A stretch of 64,000 bases of DNA, taken from positions 124,001-188,000 of the forward strand of contig JACKAT010000002.1 of assembly GCA_020634935.1 (NCBI GenBank). The letters run 5' to 3'. The notes beneath the pieces were generated by a model, which saw only the letters and a program-made list of their open reading frames with translations, searched no databases and had not been told where the DNA came from. Origin of the DNA: Anaerolineales bacterium (lineage in GTDB: Bacteria; Chloroflexota; Anaerolineae; 4572-78; J111). Shown piece after piece: positions 15,835 to 23,338 of the stretch (the first letter of the stretch is position 1; each line of letters opens with the position of its first letter). The translations under genes were made by a program, and so were the position numbers.

Positions 15835-17745
15835 ATGACTATCGATACATCCATGAAAATTCTATTAGTTGAGGACTCCAATTTCGTTCGCCGTTCGGCT
15901 CGGAAAGGCTTAACTGAATTGGGTTTCAAAAACGTAGTCGAAGCTGAAGATGGCAACCATGCTATTGAACGACTGCAGCAAGAAGAGCGCATCGATGTTA
16001 TTGTCAGCGATTGGAACATGCCCGATAAAGATGGCTATGAACTACTGCTTTGGGTACGCGCCAATGAAAAAACTAAAAATATTCCCTTTATTATGGCTAC
16101 CGCTCGTGGCGAAAAGAAACAGGTTGCTAAAGCAACCGAAGCCGGTGTTACTGATTTTATCACCAAACCGTTTGCTGCCAAAGAATTGGTGGCGCTGCTT
16201 GAGCAAATTTTTGACAAAGACAAAAAAGCCGAAAAAGCCGCGGCGGCTCAGGCTCGTCCCCGCCGCGCTGCCTCGGGTAAACTTCAGCTTAAGGTTGCCC
16301 ATATCCAAATCACCGATCACCTTAGTTTGGGCGTTTTAAAGCATCTCATTAAATCCAATAAGCTCAATCCTCGCCATTTCGAATTAGAAACGGTCTGTAT
16401 GTCCAGTTGGAATCCTGTTCAGAAATCGCTAGAAACCGGCGAGGTTGATGTCGCTTTTATTTTAGCCCCGATCGCTATGGATCTGTATAGCTTTGGTGTG
16501 CCGATCAAACTGGTGCTACTGGCCCATAAAAATGGCAGCATCTTTGTCCGTAAGCGTATTGAAGGCGAAGGCAAAGTGATAGCCGAAAATTTTAAGAACA
16601 AAACATTTTACATTCCGCATGAGATGTCAATCCATCATATGCTCTCTCACATGTTTTTGCGGGGGTTGGGGCTGCGCCCCGGCTTTGAAGGCCGCGGCGA
16701 CTTCGATGTATTCTTAGAAGTAATTCCGCCGATCCAAATGCCGGAATACCTGGCTACTAATCCTCAAGCTGGCGGCTATCTAGTCGCTGAACCGATTGGC
16801 ACCAAAGCCATTGCCGAAGGAATTGCCGAATTAACCTTTCTATCCGGCGAGTTGTGGGAGAACCATCCCTGTTGCGTAGTCGCGGTGCGGGATGAAATTG
16901 TGTCGGAATACCCGGATGCTATTCAGGAATTAGTCAATATGCTGGTTGAAGCCGGTCAATTTATCGAACAGAAGCCAGAAACTTCGGCTGCAATCGGCGT
17001 TCCTTTCCTGGACCCGACCGGCAGCTTGGGATTACGGGAGGCCGTCTTACGCGATGTCCTTAAAGAAGATCAGGGCATCAAAACTGGCGACTTATTCCCC
17101 GTTATCGAAGACCTGGACAAAATTCAGCGATACATGGTACAAGAAATGGGTCTGGGCACACTGGTCAACCTTGAAGAGTTTGTCGATACTCGTTTTGCTG
17201 AAATTGCCTGCAAACATACTCCCCCACGTAAGTCTGTACTTCGCAATGTATCCGATATTCTTAATAATACGAACAATCGGCAGGCCACTACTCGTGTTTC
17301 TAAGGCCAGCCTAAATTTGGAGGGCAAATATCTGATATTTAATACCAGTAACGGCGAATATGGGTTAGATGTGCTTGGCGTTAGAGAAATTATTAAGATG
17401 AGACCTATTACCATTGTCCCTCACGCCACCGACTACGTCAAAGGCGTAATCAATGTTCGGGGTGAAATTGTACCGGTAGTTGATTTAACCCAAAAGTTAG
17501 GTTTAGGCATTGGTAATTATGATCAACAGGCCCGGATAGTGGTGCTGGAGGTGGCCAGTTCTAGTGGCGTGACGCCGGTGGGGATTGTAGTTAGTTCAGT
17601 TACCGAAGTGGTTGATATCGAAGCCAAAGATATTGATGACGCCAGTTCCATTGGGCACGGTGTTGACGCCAAATACATTTTAGGGTACTACAAAGCCAAA
17701 GGGGATCTTAAGATATTGCTGAATGATAAACAGTTGTTCAACTAA
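15835..17745 (+). CDS. Triple fusion: receiver, NrtA/SsuA-like binding domain, CheW
   Basis: 636 residues from the ATG at 15835, chosen over the upstream GTG because GGAGAG lies ahead of it. Residues 1-127 are a CheY-type receiver (VEDSN at 12-16, phospho-acceptor Asp59 in VSDWNMP, TKPF). A basic Ala/Arg linker follows. Residues 149 to about 480 resemble the NMT1/NrtA/SsuA class of substrate-binding proteins (KVAHIQITDHLSLGVLKHLI, GEVDVAFILAPIAMDLY, VVAVRDEIVSEYPDAIQELV), but with no signal peptide, so the domain is cytoplasmic. Residues 497-636 are CheW (GKYLIFNTSNGEYGLDVLGV, VKGVINVRGEIVPVVDL). NasS is a known precedent for a cytosolic NrtA-like sensor. I infer a ligand sensor that docks into a chemotaxis-type kinase array. 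First gene of an operon with DUF169 and a desulfurase fusion. Confidence 0.85.
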   Translation: MTIDTSMKILLVEDSNFVRRSARKGLTELGFKNVVEAEDGNHAIERLQQEERIDVIVSDWNMPDKDGYELLLWVRANEKTKNIPFIMATARGEKKQVAKATEAGVTDFITKPFAAKELVALLEQIFDKDKKAEKAAAAQARPRRAASGKLQLKVAHIQITDHLSLGVLKHLIKSNKLNPRHFELETVCMSSWNPVQKSLETGEVDVAFILAPIAMDLYSFGVPIKLVLLAHKNGSIFVRKRIEGEGKVIAENFKNKTFYIPHEMSIHHMLSHMFLRGLGLRPGFEGRGDFDVFLEVIPPIQMPEYLATNPQAGGYLVAEPIGTKAIAEGIAELTFLSGELWENHPCCVVAVRDEIVSEYPDAIQELVNMLVEAGQFIEQKPETSAAIGVPFLDPTGSLGLREAVLRDVLKEDQGIKTGDLFPVIEDLDKIQRYMVQEMGLGTLVNLEEFVDTRFAEIACKHTPPRKSVLRNVSDILNNTNNRQATTRVSKASLNLEGKYLIFNTSNGEYGLDVLGVREIIKMRPITIVPHATDYVKGVINVRGEIVPVVDLTQKLGLGIGNYDQQARIVVLEVASSSGVTPVGIVVSSVTEVVDIEAKDIDDASSIGHGVDAKYILGYYKAKGDLKILLNDKQLFN

Positions 17746-17761
17746 GACCGGGAGATAATTT

Positions 17762-18634
17762 ATGAGCACGCTCAAACATTTGTACCAGCAGATAATTGAT
17801 GCTATGGGCGTTGATAATTTGAGTGTTCCAACTACCGCTGTCAAGTTTTATCGACACGATGATCCCATTCCAGACCCGGTTTTAGCTCATCAACCCATTG
17901 GTATTACGCTCACTAGTTGTCAGGCCGCCAAACAAGCCTCGCTTGGTGACGCGGTTTTACTCACTCTTGACAATATTGGCTGTGTAGCGGCTGCTATTAG
18001 CTTAGGGTTAGTTGACCAGGAACAAGCTGCTCCGCTATGCGGCCCTAGGGTTTATACTGACTTGATGCAAGTCCAATCAGGATTAGCCGAGACATTTGAA
18101 CCCCCTACACCTAAAGATTTCACCGCCGGTCGGGTGTATGCTCATCGGGCCGCTGGTCGCCCCGAATTTGGCCTATTTGGCCCCGAAGATAGCGGCCGCT
18201 TTACAGATGTTGTTACAGCTAGACAGGCGGTCAGTGAGATGACCGCCATCCAACCAGCGGTAATGAAAGGTGTTTTTCTTTATGACTTAGATTTTGAAGA
18301 GGTTGATCTCATCCCTGATGTGGTTGTCTGTAGTGTGAGGCCGGTAGAGTTAGCCCGCTTGATTCAAGCCTATCAATATCAAACCGGTTGCCGAGTGAAT
18401 GCTAGTATGGGCGGGTTACGTGTGGTAAATTCTGACTTGATCGTTCGCCCCTATCTCACCCAAGAAATTAATATTTCGACCTACTGTTTGGGGGCTCGAT
18501 TAATTGCCCAATACGAAGCCAATCGTCTAGGGATTGGCTTCCCATTTCATCTCTATGAATTAGTGGCCCAAGGAATGGTCGCCTCCAGAACTGGCTATCC
18601 ATTCCCCCTCTACCCAGGCGTAGCCGACTTATGA
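17762..18634 (+). CDS. DUF169 family protein
   Basis: 290 residues. It has the DUF169 pattern: AVKFYRHDDPIPDP near residue 25, LTSCQAAKQASLGDAVLLT near 52-70 with a conserved Cys, IGCVAAAISLGL with a second Cys, and the late VGR/VNSDL-type segment. No signal peptide or membrane segment. The family has no established activity; members often lie beside redox or sulfur genes. It starts 16 bases after the CheW fusion, with GGAGATAATTT before the ATG, and its TGA overlaps the next ATG (ATGA), so it is translationally coupled to the desulfurase fusion. The Cys pair makes a sulfur-carrier or metal-binding role possible, but that is inference. Confidence 0.8.
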   Translation: MSTLKHLYQQIIDAMGVDNLSVPTTAVKFYRHDDPIPDPVLAHQPIGITLTSCQAAKQASLGDAVLLTLDNIGCVAAAISLGLVDQEQAAPLCGPRVYTDLMQVQSGLAETFEPPTPKDFTAGRVYAHRAAGRPEFGLFGPEDSGRFTDVVTARQAVSEMTAIQPAVMKGVFLYDLDFEEVDLIPDVVVCSVRPVELARLIQAYQYQTGCRVNASMGGLRVVNSDLIVRPYLTQEINISTYCLGARLIAQYEANRLGIGFPFHLYELVAQGMVASRTGYPFPLYPGVADL

Positions 18635-20049
18635 ACAACCTGGTAAAAACTCTAATCAACCAAATGTCCATCACCACCGGCACGGCCCTAACTGATGAAC
18701 ATCTTCGGGTCTTAGAGTACGCCTACAGCTTTTACGAAAAAAATCGAGTTGGACCGCTCTATCAAAACATCAAACGACACACTGGCGTTACCAAAGAAAC
18801 CATCGAACAACTTTTTCCTTATGGACTTAACTCGGTTTACACCTGGGTCGGTATTCCGATCTACTCCGCCGATAAGGGCTGTAAACCGTTTGTTTCAATA
18901 GCGGTAGACAATGCGCAGCAGGTCTACCTGGATTATAACGGCACTACTCCGCTACGACCGGAGATTGTTCAAGTCTTAAGTCGATATCAATCTGACTCCG
19001 TAGGTTTTGGCAACGCCAGCAGTAGTACCACGCTAGGTAAACACGCTTACGATCTCGTTTATAAAGCTCGCCGTCAACTGGCTGATTGTTTAAGCGTCTC
19101 TGCCGAAGAGATTATTTTTACCGGTAGCGGTTCCGAGGCGAATAATTTGGCTTTGAAGGGGTTAGCTTTTCAGCATTTGGCCCATAAGGGACATATTATC
19201 GCGAGTGAAATCGAGCATCCATCCGTGCTGCGGACTCTCGAGTTTTTACAGCAGCTTGGTTTCGTAGTCACTTACTTACGCATTGAACCAGATGGGCATA
19301 TTTCACCTCAGGTAGTGAAAGATCATCTTCGCCCAAATACACTTCTAGTTTCGATTATGGCAGCTAACAACGAAATTGGGGTTATTAATCCCCTAGCTGA
19401 AATTGGTCAGATTTGCCAGGCAGCGGGTGTGCCGTTTATGGTCGATGCCGTTCAAGGTTTTGGCAAAATCCCACTGCGTCCTAAATCATTAGGGATTTCG
19501 CTCTTGTCGATGTCAGGCCACAAGATTTATGCGCCTAAAGGTGTCGGCGCTTTGTTTGTTGATAAATCTATTACGCTTACTCCCCTTGTTCATGGAGGTG
19601 GACAAGAATTCGGGCTGCGTGCCGGCACCGAAAATGTCGGCGCCATAATAGCCTTAGGTCACGCGGCCCGGCTGGCACATACCGAGATGAAACGGGAAAA
19701 TGAACGGCTGTTGAGGCTAAGAAATTTCTTTTTGGCCGAATTACAAAGAATTGTACCCGATGTGATCGTAAACGGTTCGCTTGAACATCGGTTGGCGAAT
19801 AATCTAAACGTTGGCTTTCCTGATATCGATAGCGGATCCTTGCTGCTAAGCTTAAACCAGATTGGTGTTTACGTTTCGGCCGGCTCGGCTTGTAGCGCCG
19901 GCAGTCGCAGTGTTTCCCATGTTATTAGCGCTCTAAGTGTTGACACCGAACGCTATGGCATCATCCGTTTCAGCTTTGGCCTGCAAACTACCCAATCAGA
20001 CCTCGAATATCTGCTTAACTATCTCCCCCAAATTCTCAATCAGCTTTGA
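18631..20049 (+). CDS. TusE/DsrC-like domain fused to cysteine desulfurase
   Basis: 472 residues. Residues 18-88 match the DsrC/TusE sulfur-relay fold (TDEHLRVLEYAYSFYEKN, LFPYGLNSVYTWVGIP, and GCKP with Cys84 where the family carries its sulfur-accepting Cys). Residues 95-472 are a NifS/IscS-type class V aminotransferase: YLDYNGTTPLRPE, TGSGSEANNLAL, the PLP lysine Lys298 in SGHKIYAPKG, GGGQEFGLRAGTENV, and catalytic Cys421 in SAGSACSAGS. A desulfurase takes sulfur from cysteine as a persulfide; the fused TusE-like domain is a plausible first acceptor in cis. The start overlaps the DUF169 stop (ATGA). Which end product the sulfur serves is not shown; no tusBCD or dsr genes are in the window. 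Confidence 0.85.
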   Translation: MNNLVKTLINQMSITTGTALTDEHLRVLEYAYSFYEKNRVGPLYQNIKRHTGVTKETIEQLFPYGLNSVYTWVGIPIYSADKGCKPFVSIAVDNAQQVYLDYNGTTPLRPEIVQVLSRYQSDSVGFGNASSSTTLGKHAYDLVYKARRQLADCLSVSAEEIIFTGSGSEANNLALKGLAFQHLAHKGHIIASEIEHPSVLRTLEFLQQLGFVVTYLRIEPDGHISPQVVKDHLRPNTLLVSIMAANNEIGVINPLAEIGQICQAAGVPFMVDAVQGFGKIPLRPKSLGISLLSMSGHKIYAPKGVGALFVDKSITLTPLVHGGGQEFGLRAGTENVGAIIALGHAARLAHTEMKRENERLLRLRNFFLAELQRIVPDVIVNGSLEHRLANNLNVGFPDIDSGSLLLSLNQIGVYVSAGSACSAGSRSVSHVISALSVDTERYGIIRFSFGLQTTQSDLEYLLNYLPQILNQL

Positions 20050-20119
20050 ACAGCTCATAATATGAGCATATGGCTAGCCATTGATAGCACTTTACGAAAA
20101 TGTGCTTACATTTGTCTTA

Positions 20120-20488
20120 TTAAGCTTGCCGAATCTTTGTATTGGTATTGTAACCGTTCTCACCAAAAGGATGAAGTTCCTCGATCCAGATCTGTTCGAG
20201 CAGAGTCAACTCATCGCTGACATTGAAATTTGGATCGTCCCTGACCTTCACTACTTCCAAAATTTCGAAAACAAACGGATCCGGACCGTATTCATCCCAT
20301 TCCTGTTGAAGCGCTTTGTTACGATGTGAGCCAACAGTGAGCATAAATTTATGGGCATTCAATGGCCCATCAAGATTCAGGCTGCTGCCAAGCAATATTT
20401 TGCCATTCTTAGTGTTTTTCACTTGGAAGATACCGGCCTGTTTTTCTCTTTCTTTGTATTCTCTCTTAATATCCTTTTTTGACTTCAT
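20120..20488 (-). CDS. GIY-YIG-like nuclease family protein
   Basis: 122 residues. Similar in plan to the short GIY-YIG-type proteins of firmicutes: a basic N-terminus (MKSKKDIKREYKEREK), then AGIFQVKNTKNGKILLGSS, NLDGPLNAHKF, GSHRNKALQQEWDEYGPDPFVFEIL, and a closing Asn-rich tail GENGYNTNT. The catalytic GIY and YIG triplets are degenerate (GIF and LLG), so nuclease activity is uncertain. It is convergent with the desulfurase operon. No clear ribosome binding site was seen. Confidence 0.75.
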   Translation of the reverse strand: MKSKKDIKREYKEREKQAGIFQVKNTKNGKILLGSSLNLDGPLNAHKFMLTVGSHRNKALQQEWDEYGPDPFVFEILEVVKVRDDPNFNVSDELTLLEQIWIEELHPFGENGYNTNTKIRQA

Positions 20489-20512
20489 TGGAATAAAACC
20501 TCAACTCATCAT

Positions 20513-21092
20513 TTACAAATTCGACTCAAGAAAATAAACACCTCGTGGACCGACAGCTATTAATTGCCGGCCATCAGGGAGCCAGGCGCAGTCGGATAGA
20601 AGCCGTTGGTGAATTTCGTTGGTTAAGGTGGCGCCATCCTGATTTAAGGCGAAAATTAATACACGCGGTGTTTTGGTTGGGGGTGGCGGTGGCTCCGCTT
20701 GAGCGGGAGCGGCGGCCGCTGTCCGGATTTGGCTGGCTAACTGTTTGGCGAAAAGCCGTAAAGGCATCGAAATAGACCACAAATTGGTTGAGGGCCTTGC
20801 TGACCTCACCCCGGCGTACCCCCTGCGACGCTAATGACTGGGCCACGGTCAACGGATCGTCGCCCCATTCTTGAATCATTGGCAGCACAGGCTTAGCCCG
20901 ATCACCGGCAATTTGGTTGGCGCAGGCGATCGCTTCAGCATCAAAATCTCGAATAGCCTACCGGACAGGCCAAAAAATCCCGACAATCAGCAGTTCATAC
21001 TTGACATCAATCTTGTTGTTGGCTGCGGCCAATTTGGCACATTCAATCAGCGAGTCGTTGAGTTGAGCTTGCCACCGTTCGGAAAAACTCAT
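20513..21092 (-). pseudogene. Decayed hypothetical gene with one in-frame stop and one frameshift
   Basis: Reading leftward from an ATG at 21092 (GGGAAG ahead) gives SFSERWQAQLNDSLIECAKL and onward to an in-frame TAG at 20958-20960. The same frame then continues with AIRDFDAEAIACANQ to about 20720. There the sense moves to another frame, giving a Pro-rich linker and a WD40-like end (CAWLPDGRQLIAVGPRGVYFL) that stops at 20513. The smooth continuation across both lesions suggests recent decay. Function unknown. Confidence 0.55.
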
Positions 21093-21256
21093 TATTTCTT
21101 CCCGTTCAACACCGTGGAGTATATCTCGAATTGTACTGCAAGCCGATGGAGATTGCAACGACTTAGGAAGCTCAAAACAGCAGCGCAGGCTAATGCCCCG
21201 CTGTTGATAGCCGGAGATAAACCGCTGAATTTTCTATCGTTTTATCTTGCTCCGTC

Positions 21257-21377
21257 AGGACTTACGCAAAAACCCAGGTGACAGTCACTTATTGTCAATA
21301 AATTAGCCTCGGAGTGGTCCAAACAGGTCGATTTAGCGTATTTAAGTGACTGTCATCTTTGGAACCGCGTAAGCCGT
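21257..21377. repeat. Inverted-repeat element, family C copy 2
   Basis: Starts AGGACTTACGCAAAAACC and GGTGACAGTCACTT; ends AAGTGACTGTCAT and CCGCGTAAGCC. Same family as 11000 and 34681. It lies in the gap 21093-21620 between the decayed gene and the protease gene; the remainder of that gap shows no gene. Confidence 0.8.
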
Positions 21378-21620
21378 GTCTGTTTGTTCTGGTGCAAAAA
21401 AGTGTGACCTATAGCACACTTCAGGTGTGTTGTAGATCATAGAAAAATTGGTCTGATTGAGGTATAATTAGATTACCTAACCAGGTCTCATTAGGTTTCG
21501 GAATAACTTTGGGCTTAAAGAACCATCCTGTTGGGGATGGCTTTTAGGCCGCATCTGCGCTAAAAACCTATAAGATCTTTAGTTGCCAAAAAACCACATT
21601 AGCGGAAGAGCGGAGTAAGA

Positions 21621-22688
21621 ATGAAACCTCACTATGGCTGTTGCCATCCTATCCAATGTATTTTACCTCCCCACGTCGTCGATGCGATTAAAATGCGCGG
21701 CGATGCAGATCAGCGAAAAATGGCGGAAGCCCTGGCCAAACAGGCCACCGAGATACGAGAAGAACGGGAAGAAGCCACCCCCCCTGATTCGTTTATGGGC
21801 GCCCCTGTCTTGGCTATGGGCGTAGCTCCGGCCGTAAGTCGAGAAGTGTATGACGGCGGCAGGCGAGCCTCCTTGCCGGGAACCCTTGTTCGGTCCGAAG
21901 GCGAAGACCCGGTTGACGATCCGGTCGTTAACCAGGTGTATGATCTCACTGGCGACGTGTACAATCTTTACCTTGATGTCTACCGGCGCAATTCGCTCGA
22001 CGGCCAGGGATTGCTTATCGTCTCGACCGTCCATCACCGGCGGCGCTATAACAACGCCTTCTGGAACGGCAGCCAGATGGCTTATGGTGACGGCGATGGC
22101 ACCCTTTTTCAAACTTTTGTCGAAGCATCGGTTGTTGGCCACGAACTATCTCATGGCGTGGTCCAATATTCCGGCGGGCTGGCCTATAAAGACCAGGCCG
22201 GCGCTCTCAACGAGAGCTTTGCCGATGTTTTTGGCAGCCTGTCTAAACAGTATGCCCTGCGGCAAACCGCCGCCGAAGCCGATTGGCTTATCGGTCAAGG
22301 TATTCTGGGGCCGGACGTTCATGGTCTGGCGCTGCGCTCGATGAAAGCGCCCGGCACGGCTTATGAAGACACGGTTTTGGGTAAAGATCCTCAACCCTAC
22401 CATATGGACTTTTATTTAAACACCTCATCGGATAACGGGGGGGTTCATATTAACTCCGGCATTCCTAACCACGCTTTTTATCTGTTGTCCCAATATTTGG
22501 GCGGCTATGCCTGGGAAAAAGCGGGCCAAATCTGGTACGATACCATGCAAGTGATCAACAACCCGCTAGCCACATTTAATAATTGGGCCGATAAAACGGT
22601 GGAAGTAGCTCGCGAGCGCTTTGGGGCTCGCAGTATGGAAGTGGCGTTTACCCGACGGGCCTGGAAGCTGGTCGGCGTAGATTTGTAA
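21621..22688 (+). CDS. Protealysin-like metalloprotease (M4 family)
   Basis: 355 residues. No signal peptide. A short propeptide with CCHPIQCILPPHVVDAI resembles the PPL-type precursor of protealysins. The catalytic zinc site is HELSHGVVQY near residue 175, the third ligand Glu is in GALNESFADVFG, and the catalytic His is in HINSGIPNHAFY. Members cleave peptide bonds next to hydrophobic residues and are made as inactive precursors. GGAG precedes the ATG. The emfourin-type inhibitor follows 80 bases downstream; a GGTGACTGG / CCAGTCACC hairpin lies between them (about 22699-22740). Confidence 0.93.
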   Translation: MKPHYGCCHPIQCILPPHVVDAIKMRGDADQRKMAEALAKQATEIREEREEATPPDSFMGAPVLAMGVAPAVSREVYDGGRRASLPGTLVRSEGEDPVDDPVVNQVYDLTGDVYNLYLDVYRRNSLDGQGLLIVSTVHHRRRYNNAFWNGSQMAYGDGDGTLFQTFVEASVVGHELSHGVVQYSGGLAYKDQAGALNESFADVFGSLSKQYALRQTAAEADWLIGQGILGPDVHGLALRSMKAPGTAYEDTVLGKDPQPYHMDFYLNTSSDNGGVHINSGIPNHAFYLLSQYLGGYAWEKAGQIWYDTMQVINNPLATFNNWADKTVEVARERFGARSMEVAFTRRAWKLVGVDL

Positions 22689-22768
22689 TATCTATTCAGG
22701 TGACTGGTCTGTCACTTTGGAAGTAAAAGGGCCAGTCACCGGCTCAATGGAGTAGATCACCATAACCT

Positions 22769-23086
22769 ATGAAATTTTTTTTACGAGTCCTAACCGGCCA
22801 GGGTATCACCCTGCAAGGCGAGATCGACCTGACTGATCTGCCTGAAGAACTGGTCCGGCGAATTCAAACCACTTTAACCCGAAAAAACTTGGCGGCCGCC
22901 GCAGCGGCCAAACCAAATCCCCAAATGGTTGATGCTTCAGAGTATGAATTGGCCATCTATCCTGACAATCCCAACCAAAAGCCACAGCGCTACACCTTTG
23001 TTGACGCCGATGATAATATCGATGTGCTTGAGATACTCGATGATATTATGCACGAAATTGTTCGCCGTAAAAAAGGTCAGTCGTAA
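22769..23086 (+). CDS. Emfourin-like protealysin inhibitor
   Basis: 105 residues, small and acidic. It starts with a beta-strand (MKFFLRVLTGQGITLQ), then DLTDLPEELVRRIQ, and ends with YTFVDADDNIDVLEILDDIMHEIVRRK. Length, composition and position just after a protealysin gene match the emfourin family, a tight cytoplasmic inhibitor of protealysin-like proteases. No strong ribosome binding site is visible; it is probably transcribed with the protease. The pair could control protease activity inside the cell or in competition. Confidence 0.8.
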   Translation: MKFFLRVLTGQGITLQGEIDLTDLPEELVRRIQTTLTRKNLAAAAAAKPNPQMVDASEYELAIYPDNPNQKPQRYTFVDADDNIDVLEILDDIMHEIVRRKKGQS

Positions 23087-23196
23087 AGCGTTAATATCTC
23101 CGTTTGTCCCTTACTAGCCTAATCATTAAGACTTGCGTCTAATTCGGGTTTGACCCGCCAGTCTCTCCCCTTATTCCCCGTGCAGCCTGAACGTCA

Positions 23197-23301
23197 ATAT
23201 ATCGGCGCAATAAAGCTTGTTTAGCCCTATGTTGGCGCAACAAAACTTGCTTGGTCATATATTGGAGCGACAAAACTGGCTTGGTCCATGAAAGCCAACT
23301 C
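23197..23301. repeat. Three imperfect copies of a ~33-bp intergenic repeat
   Basis: Three neighbouring variants of a GGAGCGACAAAACTTGCTTGGTC-like unit (GGCGCAATAAAGCTTG, GGCGCAACAAAACTTGC, GGAGCGACAAAACTGGC) upstream of the glucoamylase gene. Related to the dispersed GGAGCGACAAAGC repeats at about 27020-27095 and 33887-33948. Confidence 0.6.
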
Positions 23302-23338
23302 GGTCGCCCAAAGCTTATTTTTGGAGAGGAATTGACAA

